The notes: generated by a model not told the origin, from the letters alone. DNA of 64,000 bases from Cytophagales bacterium (GCA_033344775.1 JAWPMT010000001.1:372001-436000); one strand, 5' to 3'; numbered from the stretch's first letter, positions 44,801-53,728 are shown. Numbers and translations are program-made.

Positions 44801-45271
44801 ATGAGTACCTTTCCAATTACATTCACGATCAACACAGACACCATCATTACTGCCTACAATACGCACAACGGCAAAATTAAAGGTAATGAAAAGCCTTACG
44901 GCCAAGACAATAGAATGCCGATCACTCCATCGTATTATACCTCCGATCCAGTCCCAAGCGGATCTCCATTGGCCATCGATATCGACGCCCATACCTGCAT
45001 TGAAATTTCTTTTGTCGATTCTGCTCAGAACCCTAACAATTCAATTTATTTCCAGAAATTTGAAGATGTCCAAGGAGACCTGATTTCGGACACTACGAAC
45101 CCGAATCATGATGCTTCACTGGCCATGCCGGTGACCTTACCGGTAACAGGTACAGCCTACGAAACATTCGATATTCTATTTCAGATAGAGGTGCAAGATT
45201 CATCAAATGTAAGCGAAATCTATTATTGTGAATTGGATCCTAAATTGAAAGCAAATCAAGGCCATAATTAA
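44801..45271 (+). CDS. AidA/PixA-like (inclusion body family) protein
   Basis: A 156-aa protein without signal peptide. The order of elements resembles the AidA/PixA family as I recall it: N-terminal INTDTIITAYNTHNGK, a middle LAIDIDAHTCIEISFVDS followed by SIYFQKFEDVQGDLISD, and a C-terminal FDILFQIEVQDSSNVSEIYY then CELDPKL. AidA of Burkholderia/Ralstonia is under quorum-sensing control and PixA forms cytoplasmic crystalline inclusions in Xenorhabdus; their biochemical role is obscure. The match is by eye and needs a profile search. It is the first gene before a kinase, a NarL-type regulator and a small peptide gene, 25 bp upstream of the kinase start, and has an activator-type dyad and the shared leader in front. 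Confidence 0.55.
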   Translation: MSTFPITFTINTDTIITAYNTHNGKIKGNEKPYGQDNRMPITPSYYTSDPVPSGSPLAIDIDAHTCIEISFVDSAQNPNNSIYFQKFEDVQGDLISDTTNPNHDASLAMPVTLPVTGTAYETFDILFQIEVQDSSNVSEIYYCELDPKLKANQGHN

Positions 45272-45296
45272 TAAATATCAAGTTAATTCAATCTGG

Positions 45297-47144
45297 GTGG
45301 TCAGTATCCTGATTTCCTACCTTGCATTAACCCCACAAATCAGTTGCTCCCAAGACAAGCAAGTGGCTGATAGTTTAAAATCGCTGTTGGAAAACCGGGA
45401 TACCAATCACTTAACCATCGAACAAAAGATAGATGTGTTGAGTCAATTGGCAGCCCTGGTTACTGCACCAAATGAAATATTGGATTATGGCAATCAACTA
45501 AAATCGATTATTTCTAACGGTGATCAAACCCATTTGATATTGGCGCATCAATTTATCGGCGTAGCTCATCGAATGAAAGGTGATTTGAAGCGATCACTGG
45601 AGAATCTGATCCTCAGTACTGAGAAAGCCATTGAACAAAATGAATATCACTATCAAATTCAAGGATATCTGGAAATAGCCAATACCTATACAGCAAATCA
45701 GGACCATAATAATGCATTGAGTTATGAGCTAAAAGCCATTGAAATAGGCCGAATATATGGAGATAGTATTGATTTAGGTATAAACTTGCTTAATACAGGC
45801 TTTAGCTATTATTCCCTGGAAAAACATGATTCAGCGATTCTACTTTACAACGAAGCAGAGCCAATTTTTACACAAGCAGGATTGCCCATTGGCAATGCAT
45901 ATGTGACCGGAAATCGTGCGTTGGTTTATTGGAAGCAAGGAAAAACGAAGGAAGCCATTCAGGACTTATTTGAGGCCATTGCCTTGCTGGAACCGCTGGG
46001 AGACGATTACGCCATTTCCGATTATCACATCCAATTAGGTAAGATCTTCCATGAGCAAAACGAGGTTCAGAAGGCCATTGATCATACAGAAAATGGAATC
46101 AACCTTGCTAAGGAATTAGACCTGAAAGAAAGCATCAGTGACGGGGCCTTGCTGCTCAGTGAGCTCTATCAAGAACTAAAGCAATTTGAAAAAGCGCTGC
46201 AATATCACCAGGAGTACCTCTCCTGTCGCGACAGTGTCGAAAACACTGAACAGACTAAAACCATGGCTAACATGCGTACCGAATTTGAAGTAAACCTTCG
46301 AGAAAAGGAGATCAGCCTGTTGGAACAACAGCAGGAGTTACAATGGACTTACATCATCATAGCGATCATCATGTTCGTCGCGGCGTTCATTTTCCTGCTT
46401 TACTTTCGTCAGCGATACCACAATTCCCGGTTGTTGCGAGAAGCAGAACAAAAGCTACATGATGATGACATCTACAAGTTGTTGGCGTCGCGAGAGACAC
46501 AAGCGTTGCAATCCATGGTCAATGGCCGGGATCAGGAACGGATTCGTATTTCGCAGGAATTGCACAATCATTTTGGGAGTCTGTTTGCCTCGATCAAAAT
46601 GAACCTGAATGGCATCAAACATAAATCTCCAAGAGAAGAAACCATCGTCCAATTGGTGGATCAGGCCTGCACGGATATCAGAAGTTTGTCGCATTCATTG
46701 AACATGGGCATTAGCGAAGGATTTGGACTTATTCCTGCCCTCAAAGATCTGGTAGTTCACTTGAGTAATTCAGGAGAAATGCAAGTGGAGTTCTCCGAAG
46801 CCATGAACGGTGTTCAACTAGACAGTGAAGGTGAGATCTTTGTCTATCGCATCATTCAGGAACTGGTCGGAAATGCATTGAAACATGCGAAAGCTTCAGA
46901 ACTGTCCATTTCGGTCACTCATTTCGACGAGGAACAGTTGGTCAACGTACTCGTAGAAGACAATGGTGACGGGTTTGATCCCTCAACATTGGACCCGAAT
47001 AAAACCGGAATGGGTTTAAGGACCCTGGAAGAAATGGTAGAAAACTATCAAGGTGAGATCAGCATTGACAGTAACGCCTTGAGAGGCACCACGATCTCCG
47101 TAGACCTGCCTCTTGACTCATTAAGAAAATCAACCGAGCTATGA
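45297..47144 (+). CDS. Sensor histidine kinase, NarX/NreB type (HisKA_3), with TPR sensor
   Basis: A 615-aa protein. The GTG at 45297 opens a signal peptide (VSILISYLALTPQISCSQ); no ATG lies nearby, though the frame is open further upstream. Residues about 30-330 are tetratricopeptide repeats (YAISDYHIQLGKIFHEQNE), then a membrane helix at about 350-372 (YIIIAIIMFVAAFIFLLYF) and a kinase: H box QERIRISQELHNHFGSLFAS, N box ELVGNALKHAKASELSISV, G box DNGDGFDPSTLDPNKTGMG. The residue after the phospho-acceptor His is Asn, where HisKA_3 kinases usually have Asp. It follows the AidA-like gene by 25 bp and overlaps the regulator by 4 bp. Confidence 0.9.
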   Translation: MVSILISYLALTPQISCSQDKQVADSLKSLLENRDTNHLTIEQKIDVLSQLAALVTAPNEILDYGNQLKSIISNGDQTHLILAHQFIGVAHRMKGDLKRSLENLILSTEKAIEQNEYHYQIQGYLEIANTYTANQDHNNALSYELKAIEIGRIYGDSIDLGINLLNTGFSYYSLEKHDSAILLYNEAEPIFTQAGLPIGNAYVTGNRALVYWKQGKTKEAIQDLFEAIALLEPLGDDYAISDYHIQLGKIFHEQNEVQKAIDHTENGINLAKELDLKESISDGALLLSELYQELKQFEKALQYHQEYLSCRDSVENTEQTKTMANMRTEFEVNLREKEISLLEQQQELQWTYIIIAIIMFVAAFIFLLYFRQRYHNSRLLREAEQKLHDDDIYKLLASRETQALQSMVNGRDQERIRISQELHNHFGSLFASIKMNLNGIKHKSPREETIVQLVDQACTDIRSLSHSLNMGISEGFGLIPALKDLVVHLSNSGEMQVEFSEAMNGVQLDSEGEIFVYRIIQELVGNALKHAKASELSISVTHFDEEQLVNVLVEDNGDGFDPSTLDPNKTGMGLRTLEEMVENYQGEISIDSNALRGTTISVDLPLDSLRKSTEL

Positions 47145-47773
47145 TAAAAGTATTGATTGTCGATGATCACGACCTGTTTGCCGAAGGAGTGAAATTCATG
47201 TTTCAACCGGAAGATGAAATCCAGGTGGTGAAACATACCAAAAATGGAAATGAAGCCCCGCATATTCTCGAAAATCATGAGATTGATGTCATTTTAATGG
47301 ACATTGACATGCCGATTTTGGATGGCATTGCGACGATGGAGTTACTGCATCAAAAGGGGTATGATCATCCGATCCTGATGCTCACCATGCACCAATCCAT
47401 GAAACAAATCCGTAGTGCGCTGGAAAAAGGAGCACAGGGCTACATTTTGAAAGATGCTTCCAGAGAAGACCTGGTAGATGCGATCAATAAAACCCATCAA
47501 CGACAGAGTTATTTCCATCCCAAGATCAACGAACAGATCTTTGATTATTTCCGAGGCAAACGAACTTCTTCCAACGAAATGGCACAGTTATCCAGTCGGG
47601 AAAAAGAACTCGTAAAATTGATTGCTGATGGCATGAACAGTAAAGCCATCGCCAATAGTCTCCACCTCAGTGAACATACCGTCCGAACGCACCGACGTAA
47701 CATCATGCAGAAATTGAAGGTTAAAACGGCTGGCGAATTGATCCGAATCGCGTTAGAGAAAGGAATCATTTAG
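47141..47773 (+). CDS. NarL/LuxR-type response regulator
   Basis: A 210-aa regulator. The receiver has the acidic pair in VLIVDDHDLFAEG, the phospho-acceptor Asp in VILMDIDMPILDG and the Lys in GYILKDASREDL. The DNA-binding part is LSSREKELVKLIADGMNSKA followed by IANSLHLSEHTVRTHRRN. It overlaps the kinase stop by 4 bp, so it is the cognate partner. Candidate targets are the AATACC-N8-GGTAT dyads, including the one upstream of its own operon, and possibly the peptide gene 79 bp downstream, although no dyad lies there. Confidence 0.93.
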   Translation: MIKVLIVDDHDLFAEGVKFMFQPEDEIQVVKHTKNGNEAPHILENHEIDVILMDIDMPILDGIATMELLHQKGYDHPILMLTMHQSMKQIRSALEKGAQGYILKDASREDLVDAINKTHQRQSYFHPKINEQIFDYFRGKRTSSNEMAQLSSREKELVKLIADGMNSKAIANSLHLSEHTVRTHRRNIMQKLKVKTAGELIRIALEKGII

Positions 47774-47852
47774 TATTCAATGCAAGTTCACTACGAAACA
47801 TTAAAATATTTCAGAATCGTTTTTCGTTTTTTATCAAACAAATAATACAATT

Positions 47853-47924
47853 ATGAAAAAGTTAACAGTGAAACAACAAGCATCAATTAAAGGTGGTCCA
47901 AAGCTAAGAGTAAGCCAAGGTTAA
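47853..47924 (+). CDS. Double-glycine leader peptide, putative secreted signal or bacteriocin-like precursor
   Basis: A 23-codon gene: ATG at 47853, reading MKKLTVKQQASIKGG followed by PKLRVSQG and TAA at 47922. The first 15 residues have the form of a double-glycine leader (MKKL...hydrophobic spacing...IKGG) cleaved by C39-peptidase ABC exporters; the predicted product is an 8-residue, basic peptide. The A-rich stretch CAAACAAATAATACAATT before the ATG fits Bacteroidota translation starts, and a weak hairpin follows at 47946. It lies 79 bp after the kinase/regulator pair, as expected for a signal peptide. No exporter gene is in the window. At this length chance cannot be excluded. Confidence 0.55.
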   Translation: MKKLTVKQQASIKGGPKLRVSQG

Positions 47925-47945
47925 TGAACTCTTAAACGAACTTTA

Positions 47946-47975
47946 GGGTGTTTAAAGTACCACCCAAACATTTTT
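47946..47975 (+). terminator. Weak terminator after the peptide gene
   Basis: GGGTG (47946-47950) / CACCC (47961-47965) with a 10-base loop, then AAACATTTTT. Short stem, but it lies 21 bp after the peptide stop and has a T run. Confidence 0.4.
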
Positions 47976-48092
47976 ACCTTCCCACTTTCAACCAAAAGCT
48001 CAGTAATTCCAGTTCTTTCTTATCGTGCTCTTGCAAAAACATTAGGGAACCAAATTCTTCTAAAATTGATTTACCCTAACTGAATATACACT

Positions 48093-48100
48093 TAGGAGGT
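48093..48100 (+). promoter_or_regulatory. Consensus Shine-Dalgarno site of the LLM gene
   Basis: TAGGAGGT ends 4 bases before the ATG at 48105. A near-perfect anti-16S match is unusual in Bacteroidota, where most genes, including those around it, lack one. Confidence 0.75.
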
Positions 48101-48104
48101 AATC

Positions 48105-49139
48105 ATGGAAATTGGAATAGACAGCTTTGCAGCTGCTACTCTCGACCCTGTAACAGGGAATTTTACCGATACGGTAAGGGATATTGACAACTTGTTGGCT
48201 CGAATCAAATACTCCGACGAAATGGGTTTGGATAGCTTTGCGATTGGCGAACACTATCGCAAAGACTTCCTCGATTCTGCGAATACGGTCATTTTAGGAG
48301 CGGCTGCGGCTCAGACCAATCGCATCAAGTTAGGTAGTGCAGTAACGGTGTTAAGTTCTGCAGACCCTGTTCGGGTATTCCAAAATTTTGCAACGCTGGA
48401 CCTGATCTCTCAAGGACGTGCGGAAATCGTCGTGGGCCGTGGTTCATTCATCGACTCCTTTCCTTTGTTTGGGTTTGAGACGTTGGATTATTCTGATCTA
48501 TTTGAGGAAAAGCTTGCGTTGTTGCTACAGATCAGGGACCAGGAATTTGTGACCTGGAATGGAAAATTCAGGGCGCCGCTGAACAATCAACCAGTTTATC
48601 CCAGGCCTTTGCAGGAGAAAATCCCGATCATTCGGGGAGTTGGTGGAACGCCTGCTTCGTTCATTAGAGCCGGAGAGATGGGGCTTCCATTGACCGTGGC
48701 CATCATCGGTGGAGACACGGAACGATTTAAGCCCCTCGTGGATTTGTATCGCGAGACGTATTTGGCCAATAATCACCCTGAGTCGGAGATGATCGTCAAT
48801 CTGCATTCGTTGGGTTTTGTAGGAACTGACAAACAATCAGCCCTGGATACCTATTATCCCGGTTATGCGAAAATGTTCAACAAGATCGGCAAGGAACGTG
48901 GCTGGCCTCCGGTCACCCGAGTAGGTTTCGAGGCACAGGCAGGTGACGAAGGAGCCTTAGTCGTTGGTGATCCTGATTATGTGGCAGAAAAGATCGTGAG
49001 GCATTCCGAAGTATTGGGTGGCATCAAGCGATTCACTTTTCAGATGGACAATCCATTATTGACGCATGACCAGTACATGGGTGCGATCCAGTTGATTGGT
49101 CAGGAGGTGATTCCGAAGGTGAGGGAAATGGTTGGGTAA
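48105..49139 (+). CDS. LLM-class flavin-dependent oxidoreductase
   Basis: A 344-aa TIM-barrel protein of the bacterial luciferase-like family. EIGIDSFAAATLDP at the N-terminus, FAIGEHYRKDF, the segment AVTVLSSADPVRVFQNFATL and GRAEIVVGRGSFIDSFPLFG place it in the subgroup of uncharacterised oxidoreductases related to Streptococcus SP_0267/Agrobacterium Atu2307 proteins. They bind FMN and act in the cytoplasm on unknown substrates. It stands alone, with a strong ribosome-binding site in front and a clear terminator behind. Confidence 0.9.
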   Translation: MEIGIDSFAAATLDPVTGNFTDTVRDIDNLLARIKYSDEMGLDSFAIGEHYRKDFLDSANTVILGAAAAQTNRIKLGSAVTVLSSADPVRVFQNFATLDLISQGRAEIVVGRGSFIDSFPLFGFETLDYSDLFEEKLALLLQIRDQEFVTWNGKFRAPLNNQPVYPRPLQEKIPIIRGVGGTPASFIRAGEMGLPLTVAIIGGDTERFKPLVDLYRETYLANNHPESEMIVNLHSLGFVGTDKQSALDTYYPGYAKMFNKIGKERGWPPVTRVGFEAQAGDEGALVVGDPDYVAEKIVRHSEVLGGIKRFTFQMDNPLLTHDQYMGAIQLIGQEVIPKVREMVG

Positions 49140-49184
49140 ACTGAAAATTTTCGAGAACACACTCAAATTCTTGATATAATCTTT

Positions 49185-49206
49185 ATCCCGGCGGACGTGC
49201 CGGGAT
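49185..49206. terminator. Terminator of the LLM gene
   Basis: 8-bp GC-rich stem ATCCCGGC (49185-49192) / GCCGGGAT (49199-49206) with a 6-base loop, followed by CTTCCTTTC, 45 bp after the stop. Confidence 0.8.
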
Positions 49207-49301
49207 CTTCCTTTCATGAAGACCTTGGACTTGGCGCGGCTGGCTAGGTGTCTCCGAATAAATCCGGGGAAATGAATGTTGCTATTTTTAGAAGCTCTTT
49301 C

Positions 49302-49829
49302 TTACCTAAACTCCACATAAGCCACTTCAAATTCGAAATCGCCAGCTTTCTTTTCATCGGTGATGAAACCCATTCGAATGATCTCCGATTGGTCTTGTCG
49401 CTGCAACAAGTTGCCCGTCGCATACCCCATGCGGTACTGACGAACTTCGGATAATACATACGTTTTCGTCACCCACGCTTCGCTTTTTGGCAACTTGACT
49501 TTGAAATTGGGATAATAAAAACGCCGATCCTCTTCCATTTGCAGGGCCATACTGATTCCTTTGCTTCGGTATCTGATGGTGATTTGTTTGTATTCGCTAA
49601 GATTGTAATCAGAAAATGGTGAACGCAATGAGGTGAATCCGCCATTGTTCTCGAGTGACATGCTTCCATAAAACAAAAGCCCTTCGTCAGTGAATTGCGC
49701 CTGTCCTTTCGAAAGGCCACCCATCACTCCATCATTGATGATGTACCATCCTTTGAGCTCACTTTCGTTGAAATCAATCTTGAATGTAGCACTATATACG
49801 ACCAGAAAAGATAATATCAGATGGAACAT
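49302..49829 (-). CDS. CIA30 family protein
   Basis: 175 aa from the ATG at 49829 (a TTG at 49844 would add 5 residues, MKKES). The N-terminus MFHLILSFLVVYSA may be a signal peptide. GWYIINDGVMGGLSKGQAQF and GSMSLENNGGFTSLRSPF are the hallmarks of the complex I intermediate-associated protein 30 (CIA30) family, a beta-sandwich of the galactose-binding type. In bacteria its role is unknown. It is convergent with the LLM gene and divergent from the DUF2237 gene. Confidence 0.87.
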   Translation of the reverse strand: MFHLILSFLVVYSATFKIDFNESELKGWYIINDGVMGGLSKGQAQFTDEGLLFYGSMSLENNGGFTSLRSPFSDYNLSEYKQITIRYRSKGISMALQMEEDRRFYYPNFKVKLPKSEAWVTKTYVLSEVRQYRMGYATGNLLQRQDQSEIIRMGFITDEKKAGDFEFEVAYVEFR

Positions 49830-49940
49830 GGATTCTTTTTTCAAAGGATAACCATTGAAACATCAAACGGTTTTCGTAATTTCAATTGTATCAAAACCCG
49901 TAGCCCTCAAAACAGGTTACACTAGACAAATTGAACCGAT

Positions 49941-50321
49941 ATGGACGATGCGAAAAATATATTCGGAGAATTGTTGATCACCTGCAGCACTGATCCCATG
50001 ACTGGGTTTTTCAGGGATGGATGTTGCAATACAGATGCGGAAGACACTGGCACACATACGGTATGTGCAGTCATGACAGAGGAATTTCTGGCCTACACCA
50101 AATCACAAGGAAATGATCTCACCACTCCTATTCCCAGTTATCAGTTTCCTGGATTGAAACCCGGTGACAAATGGTGTTTATGTGTCAATCGATGGAAGGA
50201 AGCCATGCTTGCCGGGGTTGCTCCCATGATTTTCCCCGAAGCCACACATGAACGATCGCTGGATTATGTATCAATGGAAGATCTGATCAAGCATGCTTAT
50301 GTAAAAGAAAACAAAGGGTAA
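49941..50321 (+). CDS. DUF2237 family protein
   Basis: A 126-aa cytoplasmic protein. NIFGELLITCSTDPMTGFFR with DGCCNTDAEDTGTHTVCAVM, and PGDKWCLCVNRWKEA, are diagnostic of DUF2237, a small conserved family with a pattern of cysteines and a DTG(x)H(x)VCA motif. Function unknown. Its 96-bp upstream gap separates it from the divergent CIA30 gene; it is convergent with the DUF4249 gene. Confidence 0.87.
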   Translation: MDDAKNIFGELLITCSTDPMTGFFRDGCCNTDAEDTGTHTVCAVMTEEFLAYTKSQGNDLTTPIPSYQFPGLKPGDKWCLCVNRWKEAMLAGVAPMIFPEATHERSLDYVSMEDLIKHAYVKENKG

Positions 50322-50374
50322 TTACTCCCATAATTACCCTAAGCACCGCCATAAACTGAACAACGGAACATCGC

Positions 50375-51211
50375 CTAGTTCCGCTGTACTATAAATTCCA
50401 AACTGTCCACTGCAAAAGCAGTGAATATACCCAACGCATTGGTCACGTTGGATGGAGGTTCATTGAGGTCTCTGGAGTCCTGTGTCGCACTATTGAAGAG
50501 ATCCACATATTCCTGATTCACCGTGTATACTTTCGCCACATGTCTTCCGTAGGTTTCTAATGCAATTCCAATTATGTCGAATGAAGCGATCTCCGATGGT
50601 GCAGAAATGAATCTAAAAGATCCTAATAATTCCAGGCTCTCTTCTGGAATCTCCTGGGGCAAAATGGGGTCTAAATCCTCTTCGAGATGTTCAATCACGA
50701 CAAAGTAAGAGCGACCTGGAACTGCTGTCCAGGTCAATGTAATCACTTCCTCATTGAACAGGTCCTGAATTTGCTGTCGCAATCCAAAGTTCAAGGCAAG
50801 TGTCGGAATGGTCAATGTATTCTTCGATAATATCAGCCCTGTAGGCGCTTCTGGAACAGTGGTACTGGCGGTGGCCTGGGCCCCATTAGCCTCTATGACA
50901 ATGGAATAACCGTCATTGGTGTTGATATTGAAATCCTCACCATCCAGAAAATACTTTCCAGTAGCTTCATCATAAGTCAACAGCACATCATCCGTTTCCG
51001 AAATGAGACGAATAGATGCGTCATCAATGGGCAAATCAGGAATCTCCTCGTCATTCAGGTCTCCTGCAGCTTTGATTTTAATGTCATTCACTTGTTGATC
51101 CGCAGTAATAAAAGCTTCTACCACAAATGGATTGGAAGTGGGTTGCTCCAGTTCATCACATGCGGAAATACCTGCAAGGCAAATCAATAGGTATAAGGTC
51201 TTGATTCTCAT
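50375..51211 (-). CDS. DUF4249 lipoprotein, partner of the TonB receptor
   Basis: A 278-aa protein with a lipoprotein signal (RIKTLYLLICLAGISACDEL; Cys18). PFVVEAFITADQQVNDIKIK, the beta-rich body and TASTTVPEAPTGLIL fit the DUF4249 family, which in Bacteroidota nearly always follows a TonB-dependent receptor. It is presumed to be an outer-membrane lipoprotein acting with the receptor. It begins 5 bp after the receptor gene. Confidence 0.87.
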   Translation of the reverse strand: MRIKTLYLLICLAGISACDELEQPTSNPFVVEAFITADQQVNDIKIKAAGDLNDEEIPDLPIDDASIRLISETDDVLLTYDEATGKYFLDGEDFNINTNDGYSIVIEANGAQATASTTVPEAPTGLILSKNTLTIPTLALNFGLRQQIQDLFNEEVITLTWTAVPGRSYFVVIEHLEEDLDPILPQEIPEESLELLGSFRFISAPSEIASFDIIGIALETYGRHVAKVYTVNQEYVDLFNSATQDSRDLNEPPSNVTNALGIFTAFAVDSLEFIVQRN

Positions 51212-51216
51212 AGGTA

Positions 51217-53598
51217 TTAAAAATCGATGGAAAACAATAAGTTGGGTGTAAACCCTAAATAGGTGATCTGGTTGATCAATGGTGGCGACTGCCCGAAATC
51301 ATACTCGGTGTACCAAATATTTCTACGCCCCAGCACATTGAACAACGACAATCCCAGGCTTGCATCGGATTTCCCAATGTCAAAACTGTAGTTTGCAGAT
51401 AAGTCCAGTCTGATGTAAGCCGGATTGAAGGATGCATTTTTAGGACCAACACCAACGTATGGTAAGGTTCTGCCATCCAACAACTCGATTTCGTAACGAT
51501 TGGCAGGTTCGGAAAACGGACGCCCGGAACCATAGATGAAATTGGAAGAAAGGTTCCAGTCATCAATTTCATAGGTCTGGACCAATTTGAACTCATGGGC
51601 CTGATAGTGCAAGGGTCGAAAAGAGAACCCGTCGTTCAGATCTGGGAAGTTGTTCCGAATATCACTCCAGGTATAGGAGATCCATCCGGTGTAAGCACCT
51701 TGTTTCTTCTGAAGCAATACCTCTACTCCGGTTGCGGTGCCATCTCCTGATCGAAAAAGCTCGTCTACGCTATCATCTAACCCCCTACGAAACTGTAAGG
51801 AAAATTCATTGATCCCCTGTAAGTCTTTGTGATACGATTCTACGTCGAAAAGCCAGCCATCCAGTTCATAGGCAGCACCCAATACATAATGCGTGGCCTT
51901 TCCTAACTCAATTAAGTCTCCATCCGCCAACAACCAGAACTCACGTGAGCCTTCGGAAATATTTTGATTCACGATTTGATTAGCAAACTGGTAATGGATT
52001 CCAAACGCCGACTTCAGTTTGATCCTGTTCGTGAGATCATAAGACAAATTCAACCTCGGTTCTATCAATAGGTCGTCCTCCAGTTCATAGTCCGATACCC
52101 GTATTCCCGCTGATAGTTTCAGTTTATCACCTATAGTCGTTTCATTAGAAAGGTAAACTGAACCATATATGGCCTCCTGATCTCTATTCAAAAGCGTTAC
52201 GGTATCGTCCCGAATATTGTCGTATTCAATGCGATTATCTGTGACAGAAAATCCAAATTCGGTTTTTGATCTTAGGCTCATCTGCCATTCAAAATCCGCT
52301 TTGAAGCTCAAATCAATCACACTATTGTCTTCCAGGGTTTTACGGGTTCGGTCAATCACCACTGAATCTTCATTCATGACCAGCACATCCTCTAACCGAT
52401 TATAATTGCTGAAATACTCCGATCCTGCAATCAGAAAATTAGAAAACAGCTTTGGATTCCATTGACGTGACCATTTGCTCGATATGCCCCGATTCCCCCA
52501 GTCTGTTTGCTCATTTAGGTCATAATTAAGTCGTAGCTGATCAGTCAGATTATCGGTCACATTCTGAGACTCATCCAGAAAATCCTTGCCACTATAGGTA
52601 CTGATAGTGATCATGTCCTTATCAGATGGACGATAAGACAATTTGCTGTTCCAATCGAAAAAGTAGATATCGGGTTCCGTGGAGATGTTGGTTGCATTTT
52701 CCAACTGTGTGCCGCTGAAATCATTGTCCACACTCAAGTTCCCGATCAGGTCCTTGTATAATCCGCCTTTCAACACCTCTGAATAAGACCGTCTGCCAGC
52801 AACAAACAGGGAAATTTTCTTACTCAAAGGCATTTCATAGTAGCCGCCCAGGCTTAACAAACTGGCACTGATTCCACCCTGAATCTTCTCAAAGCTTCCC
52901 GTCTTGCCGGTCAATTCAACCACGCCACTGGTTCGCCCACCATACCTTGCAGGAAAAGCCCCACGGAACAACCGTACATCTTTGACCGCATTGGAATTAA
53001 AGGCGCTGAAAAAGCCGAAGAAGTGATCCACTTTGTAGACGGTCATGCCATCCAGAAGTGTCAGATTTTGATCAGGGGTTCCGCCTCGAATGAAAAGGCC
53101 TGAAGAACTTTCATTGGTACTGCTGATCCCTGGAAGCATTTGCAAGGACCGGAAAATATCCGGTTCTCCAACGCTGGGCAAAAGCTTCAATTGCTTTGTA
53201 GAAAGCTGTGTCATGCTGATGCCAGCACTGGCATCAAATATTTTATGAGAAGAGGCTGAGATCACTATACTCTCAAGGGTTTCGCTCATAGGGTCCATCT
53301 CGATGGTCAATTGCCGCTGCCCGCCGGACAGATCGACTTCTTTGGGCACAAAACCCACATAACTTACTTCAATAATGGTAGAAGCAGGATCAATTCCTAC
53401 CAGGCTAAAATAACCCTCCAGGTTAGTCGTCACACCAGTGGCAGTCCCTTTGATGATGATACTCGCAAAAGGAAGCGGTTCGCCCGTACCGACTTCAACA
53501 ACCTTGCCGGAAACAGTCGTTTGAGCATGACCGACAAAAGGAATGACGACTTGTAGAATTATGATGAGTCGAAGGTTATCGATAAGGCGATGCTTCAT
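51217..53598 (-). CDS. TonB-dependent receptor with carboxypeptidase-like N-terminal domain
   Basis: A 793-aa outer-membrane protein with a signal peptide (residues about 8-25). Residues 26-110 form a carboxypeptidase-regulatory-like domain (TVSGKVVEVGTGEPLPFASI), then a plug (LFIRGGTPDQNLTLLDGMTV, PARYGGRTSGVVELTGKTG) and a 22-strand-type barrel ending in Phe (NLLFSIDF). Its cargo is unknown; it is too short for a typical SusC (about 1,000 aa) and no SusD gene follows, so it is not a glycan PUL. The DUF4249 lipoprotein gene follows directly. Confidence 0.92.
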   Translation of the reverse strand: MKHRLIDNLRLIIILQVVIPFVGHAQTTVSGKVVEVGTGEPLPFASIIIKGTATGVTTNLEGYFSLVGIDPASTIIEVSYVGFVPKEVDLSGGQRQLTIEMDPMSETLESIVISASSHKIFDASAGISMTQLSTKQLKLLPSVGEPDIFRSLQMLPGISSTNESSSGLFIRGGTPDQNLTLLDGMTVYKVDHFFGFFSAFNSNAVKDVRLFRGAFPARYGGRTSGVVELTGKTGSFEKIQGGISASLLSLGGYYEMPLSKKISLFVAGRRSYSEVLKGGLYKDLIGNLSVDNDFSGTQLENATNISTEPDIYFFDWNSKLSYRPSDKDMITISTYSGKDFLDESQNVTDNLTDQLRLNYDLNEQTDWGNRGISSKWSRQWNPKLFSNFLIAGSEYFSNYNRLEDVLVMNEDSVVIDRTRKTLEDNSVIDLSFKADFEWQMSLRSKTEFGFSVTDNRIEYDNIRDDTVTLLNRDQEAIYGSVYLSNETTIGDKLKLSAGIRVSDYELEDDLLIEPRLNLSYDLTNRIKLKSAFGIHYQFANQIVNQNISEGSREFWLLADGDLIELGKATHYVLGAAYELDGWLFDVESYHKDLQGINEFSLQFRRGLDDSVDELFRSGDGTATGVEVLLQKKQGAYTGWISYTWSDIRNNFPDLNDGFSFRPLHYQAHEFKLVQTYEIDDWNLSSNFIYGSGRPFSEPANRYEIELLDGRTLPYVGVGPKNASFNPAYIRLDLSANYSFDIGKSDASLGLSLFNVLGRRNIWYTEYDFGQSPPLINQITYLGFTPNLLFSIDF

Positions 53599-53728
53599 GG
53601 ATCACTTGTTGTGAATAATATCCGACGAAGCAAATCGATTAGCCCCTCAATTGACAGGACAATCCTGTTGAAGCTGTATTATTCAAACTGGAACCGGCTA
53701 ATTCCTGTGTCGAAATAATTATGTGGGA

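Noticed and set aside
51217-53598. Reading the TonB receptor as SusC of a polysaccharide locus
   Set aside because: It is short for SusC, no SusD or glycosidase gene follows, and its partner is DUF4249.
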